Of a stretch of 64,000 bases of DNA, positions 7,926 to 17,017 are shown one piece after another. The notes below the pieces were generated by a model. It was not told the origin of the DNA and did no database searches. It was given only the letters and a program-made list of their open reading frames with translations. The stretch's first letter is position 1, and every line of letters starts with the position of its first letter. Both the position numbers and the translations under genes were made by a program. Location: positions 80,625 through 144,624 of the forward strand of contig JAFGNU010000017.1 in the NCBI GenBank assembly GCA_016926875.1. The letters are read 5' to 3'. This stretch comes from Anaerolineae bacterium (GTDB taxonomy: Bacteria; Chloroflexota; Anaerolineae; Aggregatilineales; Aggregatilineaceae).

Positions 7926-9068
7926 TTGTATACTACCTTAAGGCCGATTGGCAGAAACATCAATTGTTCTATGACAGTTCGCCCACTTTTTGCTAACACA
8001 TCAAGGCAACAGTCCCCTACAGGGGGCGTCAAACACCTGAGCAGCATGGCGCTGATCCTGTTGATCGTCGCCGCGCTGGACCTGGCATACATCACGCGCC
8101 CGCTGAAATATGACGAGCGCTTCACGCTGGAACACTATGCCATCACGCCGGACCGGGCGCTGTTCAGCTATTCCACGCCCAACAACCACATGCTGCATTC
8201 GCTGCTGGTGTGGAGTATGACGGCGCTGGCAGGCGATTCGCGGGTGGCGGCGCGCTTCCCGACTTTTGCGTTGGCGCTGATCTCGGTGGCGCTGACTTAC
8301 CGGCTGGCCCGCCGGATGCTCGATCCGCCAACCGGGCACGCGGCGGCGGCGCTGCTCGGCTCTACGCTGGCCTTCGCGGAGTATTCGATCAACGCGCGCG
8401 GCTATACGCTGACGCTGGTCCTCACGCTGCTGCTGGCCGAACGCCTGCTGTATCCCGATCACGCGCTGACCCGCTGCTGTCGCCGGGCGGTGCTGTTTAT
8501 CTGCGGGGCGCTGGTCCTGACGCTGCCCTCGATGATCGTGCTGATTGGGGCGGCGGCGCTGTGGCTGGCGTGGGATGCGGGACGCCTGCCGCTCCGGGCT
8601 TACGTGCACCGCTGGCGCCCGCTGATCGTGGGAGCAGGAATTGGCGGGCTGTTCTACGTGCCGCCGCTGATCGTCGGGGACATGCAGAGCCATATGCAGC
8701 GCTTTGGTTACACCGACCCGCTGGAAACATTCACCGGTTGGCTGGGCATGGTCTTCAGCACGGACGGGGCAAGCGTAGTGTTCGCGGTGGGGTGCCTCGT
8801 GGGCGGGGTGGCGCTGTGGACCCGGCCCCGGCTGCGACCGGTTCGCCGCTGGACGCTGGCCGCGCTGGGCTGCGCGCTGGTCCTGGGGCTGGCGCAGTGG
8901 GCGCTGACGGGCAGGCTGTTTTACCCGCGCAACTATTTATACCTGCTGGCGGTGCTGTGCCCGGTGGGCGGGCTGGGCCTGCGGATCATCTTCGGACGGC
9001 ACGTGACGTGGGTCGCCGCCGGGCTGCTGCTGGTGAGCGCGATCCCGTTTCAGGCGCTGGGGGGATAA
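7926..9068 (+). CDS. GT-C type membrane glycosyltransferase (ArnT/PMT-like)
   Basis: 380 residues as drawn. A first transmembrane helix (residues about 41-58) is followed by YDERFTLEHY, the acidic loop typical of GT39/GT83 polyprenyl-phosphate-sugar glycosyltransferases, then about nine more helices. The protein is short compared with ArnT (about 550) and seems to lack the C-terminal periplasmic domain. It would transfer a sugar from a lipid carrier to a surface acceptor. The start is uncertain: no ribosome site precedes 7926, and ATG codons at 7971 or 8046 (directly before the first helix) are equally possible. It is the only plus-strand gene in the first 15 kb apart from the FHA fragment. 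Confidence 0.7.
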   Translation: MYTTLRPIGRNINCSMTVRPLFANTSRQQSPTGGVKHLSSMALILLIVAALDLAYITRPLKYDERFTLEHYAITPDRALFSYSTPNNHMLHSLLVWSMTALAGDSRVAARFPTFALALISVALTYRLARRMLDPPTGHAAAALLGSTLAFAEYSINARGYTLTLVLTLLLAERLLYPDHALTRCCRRAVLFICGALVLTLPSMIVLIGAAALWLAWDAGRLPLRAYVHRWRPLIVGAGIGGLFYVPPLIVGDMQSHMQRFGYTDPLETFTGWLGMVFSTDGASVVFAVGCLVGGVALWTRPRLRPVRRWTLAALGCALVLGLAQWALTGRLFYPRNYLYLLAVLCPVGGLGLRIIFGRHVTWVAAGLLLVSAIPFQALGG

Positions 9069-9096
9069 AAAACGGGGACGTTCCGCGAACGCCCCC
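9067..9096 (-). terminator. Rho-independent terminator after the GH17-like gene
   Basis: Minus strand: CGTTC/GAACG stem extended by a GC-rich block, then GTTTTTTAT. It lies 12 bp past the stop of the gene at 9109-10554. The converging glycosyltransferase gene ends at 9068. Confidence 0.7.
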
Positions 9097-9108
9097 ATCA
9101 ACCAGCGC

Positions 9109-10554
9109 CTACTCCTCGGACCATTCAAAGCGGATGTCATCCAGGTAGATGGTAGTAGTGGGTTCGGTGGTATTGGTCACCCACACAAAGCCGCCCATGA
9201 TGTGGCTGAGGTCCTGCCGGTACAGCGAGATCGTATACTGCTGCCACTCCGCCGAGAGCCTCATCATGTCGGTTTCTTTGGGATTCTCCATCGAATCGCA
9301 CACATCGCCAGCAGCCGTTCGCAGCCCGCCGACTTTAAATTGCGCGATCTCGCCGCCGTTCTCGCCCCTGGCCCAGAATGTAAGCCTGGTCCAGCCGCGC
9401 AGATTATAGCCGCCTTTTTCTTCACACCAATCGCTGCCTGGGGGATACCACCAATATATTCCGGCCCAACCGGCGTTACAGGAAGCCGATGGCGTGTAGG
9501 TGATGCGAATCGCATCGCTGCCCGAATGGGGATTGCTCTGATCCTCCTCATCGACGTCGATGTCATTGTAGCAACCCATCCAGCCCTCTGGCACAAAGTG
9601 GTTATCCGGAGCCTCGAAATCAGCATACACGTAAAAAGGCGGGTAGCCTTTGGTGATATAGTTGGCCGCAGCCTTTGGCGTCCGGTCGCTGGCGAACAAC
9701 CCCCAATGCTCGCCTACACCGTCTTCAACCTTCCAGGGCTGATCGAACGCCTCGAAGTACACAAACCGTATACCGCTGTCACGCATATACAGATAGTACT
9801 CCGCCTGCTGGTACTCGCTAAGGTCTTCATCGCCTGCCGTTGGCAGCCCGACCTCCTTCAAAACAACGGCAATATCCCCGGTCAACGCCTGCAAGCCGTC
9901 GTATTTTTCCTGCGTCCAGTCAAACGCCTCAACCGGATCAAGATAGTTCTGCCAGTAAGGATGCACCGTTGGGAAAATCCAGTCACCAACAGTTAACAGC
10001 GCCTCGTCGGTGGAATACAACGACACAACATCGGTTGTGGTAACGGGCTTTCCGGTCTGCTCGCGCAGATCGATGATCGCGGCCTTCAACGTGTCGAAGT
10101 CGTAGCGGCCAAAATTGATCCCCTCGTTGCCAACCACGTAGCCGTCCACGTCCGCCGCCGCCGTTACTGCCGCCATTGTTTCATCGGGATCACCGGGCGT
10201 CCAGATGCCCATCACCACGCCCTCGAAACCGGCTTCACGCGCCAGCCGGGGCACGTTGGACAGGACACCGCCCGCGCCATACGTCACGATCCCCCGAAAA
10301 CCCGCCTCGTACAGCACGCGTAAATCCTCGGCCATATCGGCGTCGGCAGGCACCACAGGCGGGTCAGATTCCGGGTTGTAGTTGGTCGGGGAATAAGCTA
10401 CCCAGGGAAAGCTGTCGAACTTCTGGATCAGTGCCGCCGTCAAATCGTCCTGCGCATGACCGCCCGGCAGACAAGGCGCGGTCATCGCCCAAACCAGGGT
10501 GATGATCACACACACCAACAAATTTCGTTTCCCAAAACGCTTTAGTCCCATCAT
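9109..10554 (-). CDS. Secreted GH17-like beta-1,3-glucanase with C-terminal sugar-binding-like domain
   Basis: 481 residues. A signal peptide covers about 1-35 (hydrophobic core LLVCVIITLVWAM, cleavage near GGHA-QDD). Residues 40-320 form a TIM-barrel resembling GH17: VGNEG carries the probable acid/base Glu, VVLKEVGLPTAG the probable nucleophile Glu, followed by VYFEAFDQPWK near the barrel end. Residues about 330-481 form a beta-sandwich-like domain with LTFWARGENGGEIAQFKV and a closing IYLDDIRFEW strand, as in galactose-binding-type carbohydrate modules. Similar wording (LVFWAQGETGGEQFRV) occurs in the TIR protein directly upstream. Likely hydrolyses extracellular beta-1,3-glucan; substrate is inferred. 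It lies 42 bp after the TIR gene on the same strand, so co-transcription is likely. Confidence 0.75.
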   Translation of the reverse strand: MMGLKRFGKRNLLVCVIITLVWAMTAPCLPGGHAQDDLTAALIQKFDSFPWVAYSPTNYNPESDPPVVPADADMAEDLRVLYEAGFRGIVTYGAGGVLSNVPRLAREAGFEGVVMGIWTPGDPDETMAAVTAAADVDGYVVGNEGINFGRYDFDTLKAAIIDLREQTGKPVTTTDVVSLYSTDEALLTVGDWIFPTVHPYWQNYLDPVEAFDWTQEKYDGLQALTGDIAVVLKEVGLPTAGDEDLSEYQQAEYYLYMRDSGIRFVYFEAFDQPWKVEDGVGEHWGLFASDRTPKAAANYITKGYPPFYVYADFEAPDNHFVPEGWMGCYNDIDVDEEDQSNPHSGSDAIRITYTPSASCNAGWAGIYWWYPPGSDWCEEKGGYNLRGWTRLTFWARGENGGEIAQFKVGGLRTAAGDVCDSMENPKETDMMRLSAEWQQYTISLYRQDLSHIMGGFVWVTNTTEPTTTIYLDDIRFEWSEE

Positions 10555-10596
10555 GATCTCCTGTAACAGACTAACTTTAGCGTTATCTCAACACGC

Positions 10597-11730
10597 TCAA
10601 GGCGTGCCAAAACCGAACCCGCCGATACACACACTGCCCTCTTGATCAAGGTGATAACTGGCCCCAATGGTCAGGTATTCCAGGTTGTCCAGATCAACTT
10701 CGTGTTCCTCAAACGTAGACAAGGGAATAACGATCCGCTGCGCTCCCTCGAACAACGGTTGGATGTTTTCACGCCACTCATTACCGCCCGCGTCTATCAG
10801 GCTGACCCGAAACTGCTCGCCGCCCGTTTCTCCCTGTGCCCAGAACACCAGATGGGTAGCACCGCCCACCACCTGTAAATCCGGCGGCAGTTGGATTTTG
10901 CACCCGGCAAAACTGTTGCGCCGCGACACGTCCCACGTGAGACGGGCGGCATCCGGCACGCCAGGCAGATCACACTGTTCATCCGGCAGAAACAGCAGGC
11001 CCCCCTCGCCCTCAAACTTACTCGCCTTGCACAGCGATTTGAGCTGCCCCGCCGGGAACAATGTTTGTTGGGGAGTGGGCATGGGCGCCGGTGTTTGCTG
11101 CGGTGTAGGAATCAGCGTCTCGGTTGGGGAAAGCGAAGTAGATACGACCGTCGGTGTCGCAGTTGATAGTTCGGCAGCCTTGATGGGATTGTTGATGGGG
11201 CAGGCTGCATCACAAAACAGGCCGGTCACCACCGCCAGAACGACAACAAATGCTATCTTCAACGGTAAACCGATATGCTTTGGGAGTTTTGATCTGGGTG
11301 GGGGTGGCGGGCATAACTTCTCCGGTCCCACGCCCATTAGTTCAGCTATTGCACGCCTTAATTCTATGAATCCGTGTTCCTCATCCTCAACAAAACTGAT
11401 GCGTTGGATACGACCATAGCGAAAAGGGATATCCTTTTCGGGCACCGATCGCAGCATTAGCAACATGAGGGATTTCGCTGTACGGTCGGCATAGTCCCAT
11501 TCGTCGAGTACGTTCTTGCTCGTGACGCTTTCCGGGGTCATGACGCCGATAACCACGTCCGACGCTTTCAATCCCGCGAAAACGGCATCGTCCCAGCCCT
11601 TTTTTCCCGGCGTGGCATAAGGAATGTCATCCACATCGAGCCATGTTTCACAGCCCCACGTCCGCAGTCGTTCATCCAAACGCCGGGCGAACGCCAAATC
11701 TTCACGCTTGTAGCTGATAAAAACTTGCAT
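10597..11730 (-). CDS. Membrane TIR protein with extracellular beta-sandwich module
   Basis: 377 residues. Residues 1-135 are a TIR domain (MQVFISYKRED, DVVIGVMTPESV, then NVLDEW with Glu77 as probable catalytic residue). A proline cluster and a basic stretch precede one transmembrane helix (about 165-190). A Thr/Pro-rich linker (to about 240) leads to a beta-sandwich domain with VFWAQGETGGEQFRV and a final VCIGGFGF strand, similar to the C-terminal domain of the adjacent GH17-like enzyme. Topology should be TIR inside, sandwich outside, which looks like a receptor. The start at 11730 follows GGGGGA 7 nt upstream; an ATG at 11775 has no such site. Ligand and signalling are inferred. Confidence 0.75.
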   Translation of the reverse strand: MQVFISYKREDLAFARRLDERLRTWGCETWLDVDDIPYATPGKKGWDDAVFAGLKASDVVIGVMTPESVTSKNVLDEWDYADRTAKSLMLLMLRSVPEKDIPFRYGRIQRISFVEDEEHGFIELRRAIAELMGVGPEKLCPPPPPRSKLPKHIGLPLKIAFVVVLAVVTGLFCDAACPINNPIKAAELSTATPTVVSTSLSPTETLIPTPQQTPAPMPTPQQTLFPAGQLKSLCKASKFEGEGGLLFLPDEQCDLPGVPDAARLTWDVSRRNSFAGCKIQLPPDLQVVGGATHLVFWAQGETGGEQFRVSLIDAGGNEWRENIQPLFEGAQRIVIPLSTFEEHEVDLDNLEYLTIGASYHLDQEGSVCIGGFGFGTP

Positions 11731-11868
11731 CGCTTCCCCCAACAGCAGTATCAGAGAATATGACCATTGTATCATAAGTATTTATAGTTTTATGAATACT
11801 TAGAGAATCAAAACAGCGCCAATCACTGCCTGGGATTGACGCTGCTGTTAGCCGTGATACAAGCTCGC

Positions 11869-13155
11869 TTATTCTCCCGCGGCCACCTCACCGGGCGGCG
11901 GCTCGACTTCAACCGGCACGCCTTCATCCTCCGGCGCGGGATCGCGCACCGGTTCATTTTCCGCCCCTGTGTCCGTCTCAGCCTCCGGCCCATCGCCCCA
12001 GGGCACTGGCCCAAGCTGGAAGTAGCGCGCCCGGATTTCGTTCACGCTCAGCACGCCGCGCGCCGCGCGGATTTCCTCGAAGGTGGCCGATTTGTCCTGC
12101 GGGCGGATGTCGTCAAAGCACCCAACGAGATCGCCCGCATAAAACGGCAGCAGGTCGGTCGTGATCTTCTCCGCGATACGCACCAGCTTCGGCCACAGCG
12201 TCCGCTCGATGAACACCCGCTCGCCGACCAGCGCGTTCGCCTCGGTCGCGTTCTCGCTGAACATGCCGACCGGGATGCCGAATATCTGGAAGATTTCCTC
12301 GCGGTTGAAGCGCCGCGCGTTCAGAAAGTCCATGTCCTGCTGGCTTAGCCCGACGTTGTGCCACTCCACCGACGCGCCGCGCAAAAAGGCCGTCTTGCGC
12401 TCGCGTCCACCGTAGGCCGTGCGCCACTCGCGCTTGAGCCGCTCAAAGTCGGCGTCACTCACCCGCTCGCGGATCGCCACGATGCCCGCCGGGACGGCCA
12501 TTCCCTCGCCAAAGTAGCGCCGGTTCCAGTCGGCCATCGCCCGGTCGGACTCGACCGCCAGCCGCGCCGCTTCGAGCGCGCTCAGGCCGTAGTAGTCGTT
12601 GGCCGGGTGCCAGCGCCGGAAGTGCACCACCTCGGATGCGTCCAGCGGCACGCGCCGCCCGTCCACCTCGTAGATATAGCCGCGCACGCCGCGCACCGGG
12701 TCCGGCACGATGCTGACGCGATCCGGGCGCAGCGGCCACAGTTCCAGCGGCGGACCGCCCGCCTGCCCCGCCAGGAACCAGTAGGCGTTGCCGTGAATTT
12801 CCAGGTGCCCAACCGTGTGTTCGAGCAGCTCAAAGCGGCTCATCAACGGATTCGGACGCCGCAGCAGGCGCTCAAAAGGATGATCCGCGATCTCGATGGT
12901 CTGCTCGCCCACGCGCGCCAGCACCCGGAAGGGCACCAGCGCCGCCGCCTCGGCGATGCGGTTGACCGCCACGTACACCCACGGACTACCCATGTACACG
13001 CCCGCGTACCGGCTCGCCTGTCCAAACTCCGGCGGCGTTTCCGGCAGCGGTTCCCCGATCACCGCCGACTCGACGCGCTGGATCACGCTGGCCGGTCGCC
13101 ATTTCACATAGCCGATCCGCCGCAGCACCCGTTCGATTAGCGTTGTATTCGCCAT
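11869..13155 (-). CDS. Phage portal protein, HK97 family
   Basis: 428 residues with the layout of HK97-type portals: VYVAVNRIAEAAALVPFRV near residue 60, LEHTVGHLEIHGNAYW at about 110-125, SEVVHFRRWHPANDYYGLSALEAAR at about 175-200, then FNREEIFQIFGIPVGMF. The dodecameric portal is the DNA channel at one capsid vertex. The C-terminal 50 residues are acidic and Pro-rich. AAAGGGA lies before the ATG. It follows the large terminase by 90 bp, the normal phage order; the protease-capsid gene expected next is instead at 380-2206. Confidence 0.9.
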   Translation of the reverse strand: MANTTLIERVLRRIGYVKWRPASVIQRVESAVIGEPLPETPPEFGQASRYAGVYMGSPWVYVAVNRIAEAAALVPFRVLARVGEQTIEIADHPFERLLRRPNPLMSRFELLEHTVGHLEIHGNAYWFLAGQAGGPPLELWPLRPDRVSIVPDPVRGVRGYIYEVDGRRVPLDASEVVHFRRWHPANDYYGLSALEAARLAVESDRAMADWNRRYFGEGMAVPAGIVAIRERVSDADFERLKREWRTAYGGRERKTAFLRGASVEWHNVGLSQQDMDFLNARRFNREEIFQIFGIPVGMFSENATEANALVGERVFIERTLWPKLVRIAEKITTDLLPFYAGDLVGCFDDIRPQDKSATFEEIRAARGVLSVNEIRARYFQLGPVPWGDGPEAETDTGAENEPVRDPAPEDEGVPVEVEPPPGEVAAGE

Positions 13156-13245
13156 GTGTCCTGTCCCTTTCTACTACCAATCAGGTTTGATGCTCATCCG
13201 GTGCTTAGCCATCAATGAGCCGGTAAAGCTGGCCTCACCACCCGC

Positions 13246-14436
13246 CTATACAAAACTGATGCCCGGCGCGGCGTTGGTCGCCCCGTGCCATGCCAGCGCC
13301 AGCGCGATCACCGTGTCGTCGTGATCGCCCGGCGGCGCGCTGTAGCGAAAGCACCCACTCGGCAGGCGTTCCAATGCATACGCCTGGAGTTCGCCCATCA
13401 GCACCGGGTCGGGCAGGATCGCCAGTTCGCCGCGTTCGAGCGCCAGCGCCAGCGATTCGATCAGCGGCCCCTTGCTGCTGGCCGTCATGGTGAAGGGCAT
13501 CACTGGCAGGCCCTCGGTTTGCAGCGCCTCGATGTTTGGCCCGCCGATGCTGTTTGCCTCCGCCCAGATGGCATCCGGCTGCCACCGCTCCGCCACCGCT
13601 GCCAGCCGCCCGCGCTGCAAGCCCCAGCCGATCTCATTGAAGCGGTCCAGCGCCACCAGCCGCCGCTCCGTGACCGACAGCACCGCAATGGCCGTGAAAT
13701 CGTTGTCCCGCCCCCAGTCCACGCCGAACACGACCCGCTCGCCGGGCAGCGGCGCCGAGCGCGCGTCCGCCGTTGCCGCCGCTTCCACGCGCCGGAACAC
13801 GCCGCCCGTATCGGCCAGGAACTCCGCGAGATATTCTTGGCGGAACAGCCGCTCCGGCAGCAGGGCGCGCGCCGCCTCGATCTCCGCCGGGTCGATCAGC
13901 GGGTTAGCCGACGTCGGGAAGCGCCAGCTTTGCCACTGGGACTGCGCCGGGTTCTGGCCCAGCATGTACAGCCCCCAAAACCAGTTGCGCCCGCGCGGCG
14001 TGCTCAGGAACAAGCCTTCCCCGCGCCGGTCGGCCAGCGCCGGGCGGATGGCCGCCGCCCACACGTCCGGGTGCAGGTAGGCTGCCTCGTCCAGCACGGC
14101 CACGTCCAGCCCGGACCCGCGCAGATCGTCGGGGTTGTGCCCGCTGCGCACCACGATCACGCCGCCGCCCGGCAGTTCGATGCGCCGCATATCTTCACAC
14201 TTGACCCGCCACACCCCGGACAGGCTCGCTTTCAGCCCCCGCCACACATCGTCGGCCATGCGATACGTCGGGCTGATCCACCAGCCGGTCAGCCCGTCCA
14301 GCGCACGCTCAATCAGCAGAATCTTGCCCGTCTCCGTCTTCCCGAAGCGGCGACCGCAGGCTACCACTTTGAAGCGGGCCGGGTGCCGCAGGATGTCGAT
14401 CTGCCCAGGGTGTGGTTGATACAGGTTGACCGTCAC
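13246..14436 (-). CDS. Phage terminase large subunit
   Basis: 396 residues. The ATPase domain has Walker A ACGRRFGKT (residues 26-34), an SPTYRMADDVW segment, and Walker B VAVLDEA near 115. The RNase-H-like nuclease half starts at FGVDWGRDND (about 236) with further acidic residues in IWAEAN and the closing DDTVIALALAW. This is the motor that packages DNA into the capsid and cuts it. The length (396) is slightly short but all motifs are present, so it may be functional. The start is set by the conserved N-terminus; the small-subunit gene overlaps it by 128 bp. Confidence 0.9.
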   Translation of the reverse strand: MTVNLYQPHPGQIDILRHPARFKVVACGRRFGKTETGKILLIERALDGLTGWWISPTYRMADDVWRGLKASLSGVWRVKCEDMRRIELPGGGVIVVRSGHNPDDLRGSGLDVAVLDEAAYLHPDVWAAAIRPALADRRGEGLFLSTPRGRNWFWGLYMLGQNPAQSQWQSWRFPTSANPLIDPAEIEAARALLPERLFRQEYLAEFLADTGGVFRRVEAAATADARSAPLPGERVVFGVDWGRDNDFTAIAVLSVTERRLVALDRFNEIGWGLQRGRLAAVAERWQPDAIWAEANSIGGPNIEALQTEGLPVMPFTMTASSKGPLIESLALALERGELAILPDPVLMGELQAYALERLPSGCFRYSAPPGDHDDTVIALALAWHGATNAAPGISFV

Positions 14437-14839
14437 GGCTCACATACTCCACGCGAATTGTTTGATCGGACGAAAAATCGATCTGCCCCTTGTTCAGCAC
14501 GCCGGTGCGCCGGATCAATCCCACCCGGTCCAGCACATCGCGCGCCGCCTGTACCGCCACCCGCGTATCGTCGCCTTCCAGCGCCCGCCGCAGCACGGCG
14601 ACAGCTTCCGGCGTCAGCGCGTTCAGCGCCGCCAGCGTATCCTGCACCTGCCCGTTCTGCTGCATACAGCGCAGCAGCGCTGCAAAATCTTCGCTTGCCT
14701 GCCACGCGGCCAGCGTCGCCGGACGGACGCGCACCATCTGTGCCACCTCGTCCGCGCTGTGCCCCTCGGCCAGCAGCCGGATCGCGCGGCACACCCGCTG
14801 CTCAACCGGCGGGCGGTCGCGCTGTTTGCCCCCACTCAT
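14309..14839 (-). CDS. Terminase small subunit-like helix-turn-helix protein
   Basis: 176 residues. Residues about 15-60 form a helix-turn-helix (AIRLLAEGHSADEVAQMVRV then ATLAAWQASEDF), followed by helices (ALTPEAVAVLRRAL, AVQAARDVLDRVGL), the pattern of small terminase subunits that recognise the packaging site. The start at 14839 has GGAGGTGA just upstream; ATG 14941 lacks one. The last 42 residues overlap the large-subunit gene in another frame (128 bp), longer than usual, so the C-terminal tail may be poorly conserved. The role is taken mainly from position before the large terminase. Confidence 0.65.
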   Translation of the reverse strand: MSGGKQRDRPPVEQRVCRAIRLLAEGHSADEVAQMVRVRPATLAAWQASEDFAALLRCMQQNGQVQDTLAALNALTPEAVAVLRRALEGDDTRVAVQAARDVLDRVGLIRRTGVLNKGQIDFSSDQTIRVEYVSRDGQPVSTTPWADRHPAAPGPLQSGSLRSPLREDGDGQDSAD

Positions 14840-14999
14840 ACGACTCACCTCCACTCGCCATCCAGGCAGGCGCCCCCACCATCGACCGGCACGCCCGGCC
14901 ACCTGCACAGGACTCACCCTCGCGGCTCTCGTTAACGGCACCTGCTGCCCACCCGCTGATTTTCAGGTCCGCGCCCGCCCAGGTGACCGGGATGATCCC

Positions 15000-15027
15000 A
15001 GTTTAGCACAAATGTTCTGTTTGTCTA
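15000..15027 (-). promoter_or_regulatory. Promoter with LexA-type box, copy B (terminase unit)
   Basis: Minus strand: -35 TAGACA (15022-15027), 16-nt spacer, extended -10 TGC-TAAACT (15000-15005). The spacer holds the same GAACATTTGTGC (15006-15017) as copy A at 2303-2314. It lies about 160 bp before the small terminase start. The rest of the gap 15028-15260 has no gene; a loose -10 (TAGAAT, 15175-15180) may serve the serine hydrolase. Confidence 0.55.
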
Positions 15028-15260
15028 TCGTCGTTAACTGTGATTTTTATGTCTCATTCTTAAGTGCGAGAGATATCAGCACAGTGGGAAAACAGCGTTG
15101 TACGCATATTTCACACTCGCAAGGTGTCTTTCTTGAATTGAGCACAAAACCTCTGCGCGGCAGTTTGTGATACGGTGTAGAATGAATCCATCACACCCGT
15201 CTGATACACTGCTGCACTATCGTCGCGCCTACTCGCAGGTTTGATCGCCGGGAGGAACGA

Positions 15261-16823
15261 ATGCCGAGGAAACCAACCGTTCTTTTGCTGACCCTGTCCT
15301 TGATGCTGGCAGCGCTTGGCCCGGTCATGCCTGTCGCCGCCCAGGGCGGGCCGGACTACTGGCCCACCGATGGTTGGCAGTTCTCCACACCGGAGGAACA
15401 GGGCATGGACTCCGACAAGCTGGCCGATGCGCTCGCATTTTTATTGGAACAGGACGATTACACTATCCACAGCCTGACCGTCGTCCGCAACGGGTACATG
15501 GTGGTTGACGCTTATTTCTATCCTTTTGAACCGGACGCGCTCCACGATATCGCCTCTGTGACCAAGAGCTTTACCGCGACACTGATCGGCATTGCCATCC
15601 AGCAGGGCTATCTCCCAGGCGTGGAAGAACCGGTACTGAGTTTTTTCATTGATCGCGAGATCGCCAACGTGGACGCCAATAAAGAAGCACAGACCATAAA
15701 AGACCTGCTGACCATGCGCACCGGCTTTGCCTGTGATGCTTCGAACGGTGAGATCACCTTGCAGCAAATGCTCGCCAGCCCGGAGTGGGTGCAGTTCACA
15801 CTCGACCTGCCAATGCTGGGCGCACCGGGCGAGGTATGGGAGTATTGCAGTCCCGGCGTACACCTCCTGAGCGCCATTGTGACCTATGCCAGCGGCCTGC
15901 CCCTGTGGGACTTCGCGCAGATGACCCTGTTTGATCCACTGGGTTTTGATGACTCGCTGTGGCCCGCCGATGCCTACGGGTATACCTACGGTTGGGGCGA
16001 CCTGCGCATCACGCCGCACGACATGGCGAAACTCGGCTTCCTGTATCTCAATGACGGCGTGTGGGCCGGCACACGGCTCCTGCCGGAAGACTGGGTAGCA
16101 ACCGCTACCAGCCCGGCAGGTAACGGCACCGATCACTACGGCTACCTGTGGTGGCTGGAAAACGACGGCTATTCCGCGCATGGGCGAGGCGGGCAGTCCA
16201 TCTTTGTCATCCCGGAGGATGAACTGATCGTGGTCACCACCGCCGGTGGTGGGAACACGGGAGTAGCGCGGGACGTCCTGGACGATTTTATTCGACCCGC
16301 TATCCAGAGTAATGATCCGCTGCCGCCCAACCCGGACGGCTATAACCGCTTGCAGGCTTTGCACGGCGAGGCGTTACAACCAGTCGAAGTCTTGCTCGCC
16401 GAACCACAGCCCATCCCTCCACTGCCTGACATCGCCGCCAACATCTCCGGAAAAACCTACCTGCTGGAGGATAACTTTTTTGGCTTGCGAGCCGTTGTGT
16501 TGAGCTTTGACCGGCCAGACGAAGCCACGCTGATCGTCCCCACCACCGAACACCCCTCTGGCGATCCGTTGTTCGAGTGGCAGATCGGGCTGGACGGCCT
16601 GCCGCGCATCACTCCCGGACGGATGAACATGCCCGCCGCAGCCATCGGCGGCTGGGTATCGGATGATACCTTTGAGATAGAGATTGACGAAATCGGCAAC
16701 AATTTCTGCTGGCGGATCAGCTTGACCTTTGACGGTGACCACGTGATCGTCACTATGCAAGACCTGACCGGCTTTTATGGTCAGCCGCTGGTTATTCAGG
16801 GCTGCCTGGAAGGCAGCCGCTAA
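15261..16823 (+). CDS. Secreted serine hydrolase, beta-lactamase/class C family
   Basis: 520 residues with a signal peptide (1-27, ending PVAA-QGG). The catalytic domain of the class C beta-lactamase/esterase family carries S-V-T-K (Ser99, Lys102) in DIASVTKSFTATLIG; the second motif is EYCSPG (Tyr with Ser-Pro in place of the usual Tyr-Ser-Asn), and HGRGGQ stands for the third. A C-terminal domain of about 130 residues from KTYLLEDN resembles the lipocalin-like tail seen in such hydrolases. Likely an extracellular esterase or peptidase. GGGAGGAACGA precedes the ATG. Substrate unknown. Confidence 0.8.
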   Translation: MPRKPTVLLLTLSLMLAALGPVMPVAAQGGPDYWPTDGWQFSTPEEQGMDSDKLADALAFLLEQDDYTIHSLTVVRNGYMVVDAYFYPFEPDALHDIASVTKSFTATLIGIAIQQGYLPGVEEPVLSFFIDREIANVDANKEAQTIKDLLTMRTGFACDASNGEITLQQMLASPEWVQFTLDLPMLGAPGEVWEYCSPGVHLLSAIVTYASGLPLWDFAQMTLFDPLGFDDSLWPADAYGYTYGWGDLRITPHDMAKLGFLYLNDGVWAGTRLLPEDWVATATSPAGNGTDHYGYLWWLENDGYSAHGRGGQSIFVIPEDELIVVTTAGGGNTGVARDVLDDFIRPAIQSNDPLPPNPDGYNRLQALHGEALQPVEVLLAEPQPIPPLPDIAANISGKTYLLEDNFFGLRAVVLSFDRPDEATLIVPTTEHPSGDPLFEWQIGLDGLPRITPGRMNMPAAAIGGWVSDDTFEIEIDEIGNNFCWRISLTFDGDHVIVTMQDLTGFYGQPLVIQGCLEGSR

Positions 16824-17017
16824 AACAACATGCAAGAACTGCGCACGGAGAGGCATACCTGGACGAGTATGCCTCGCGCTGATCCGGCCCGGCGCCTTCC
16901 TGTCCTGGTCGTGTTGTTCGGTTCGAGCAGATGCAGAATACAGGTTATAATCAGCGCGTTGATACTCTGACGTATGCCGTTCGCGCTTTACATGAGCCAC
17001 AGGCAGCCCGTTTTCTC

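Noticed and set aside
9067..9096. Terminator for the plus-strand glycosyltransferase
   Set aside because: The T-run lies on the minus strand side, so it serves the converging GH17-like gene.
13285..15006. Plus-strand frame of 573 codons over the terminase genes
   Set aside because: Antisense shadow of the high-GC terminase genes; composition is unnatural and the frame crosses the intergenic promoter.
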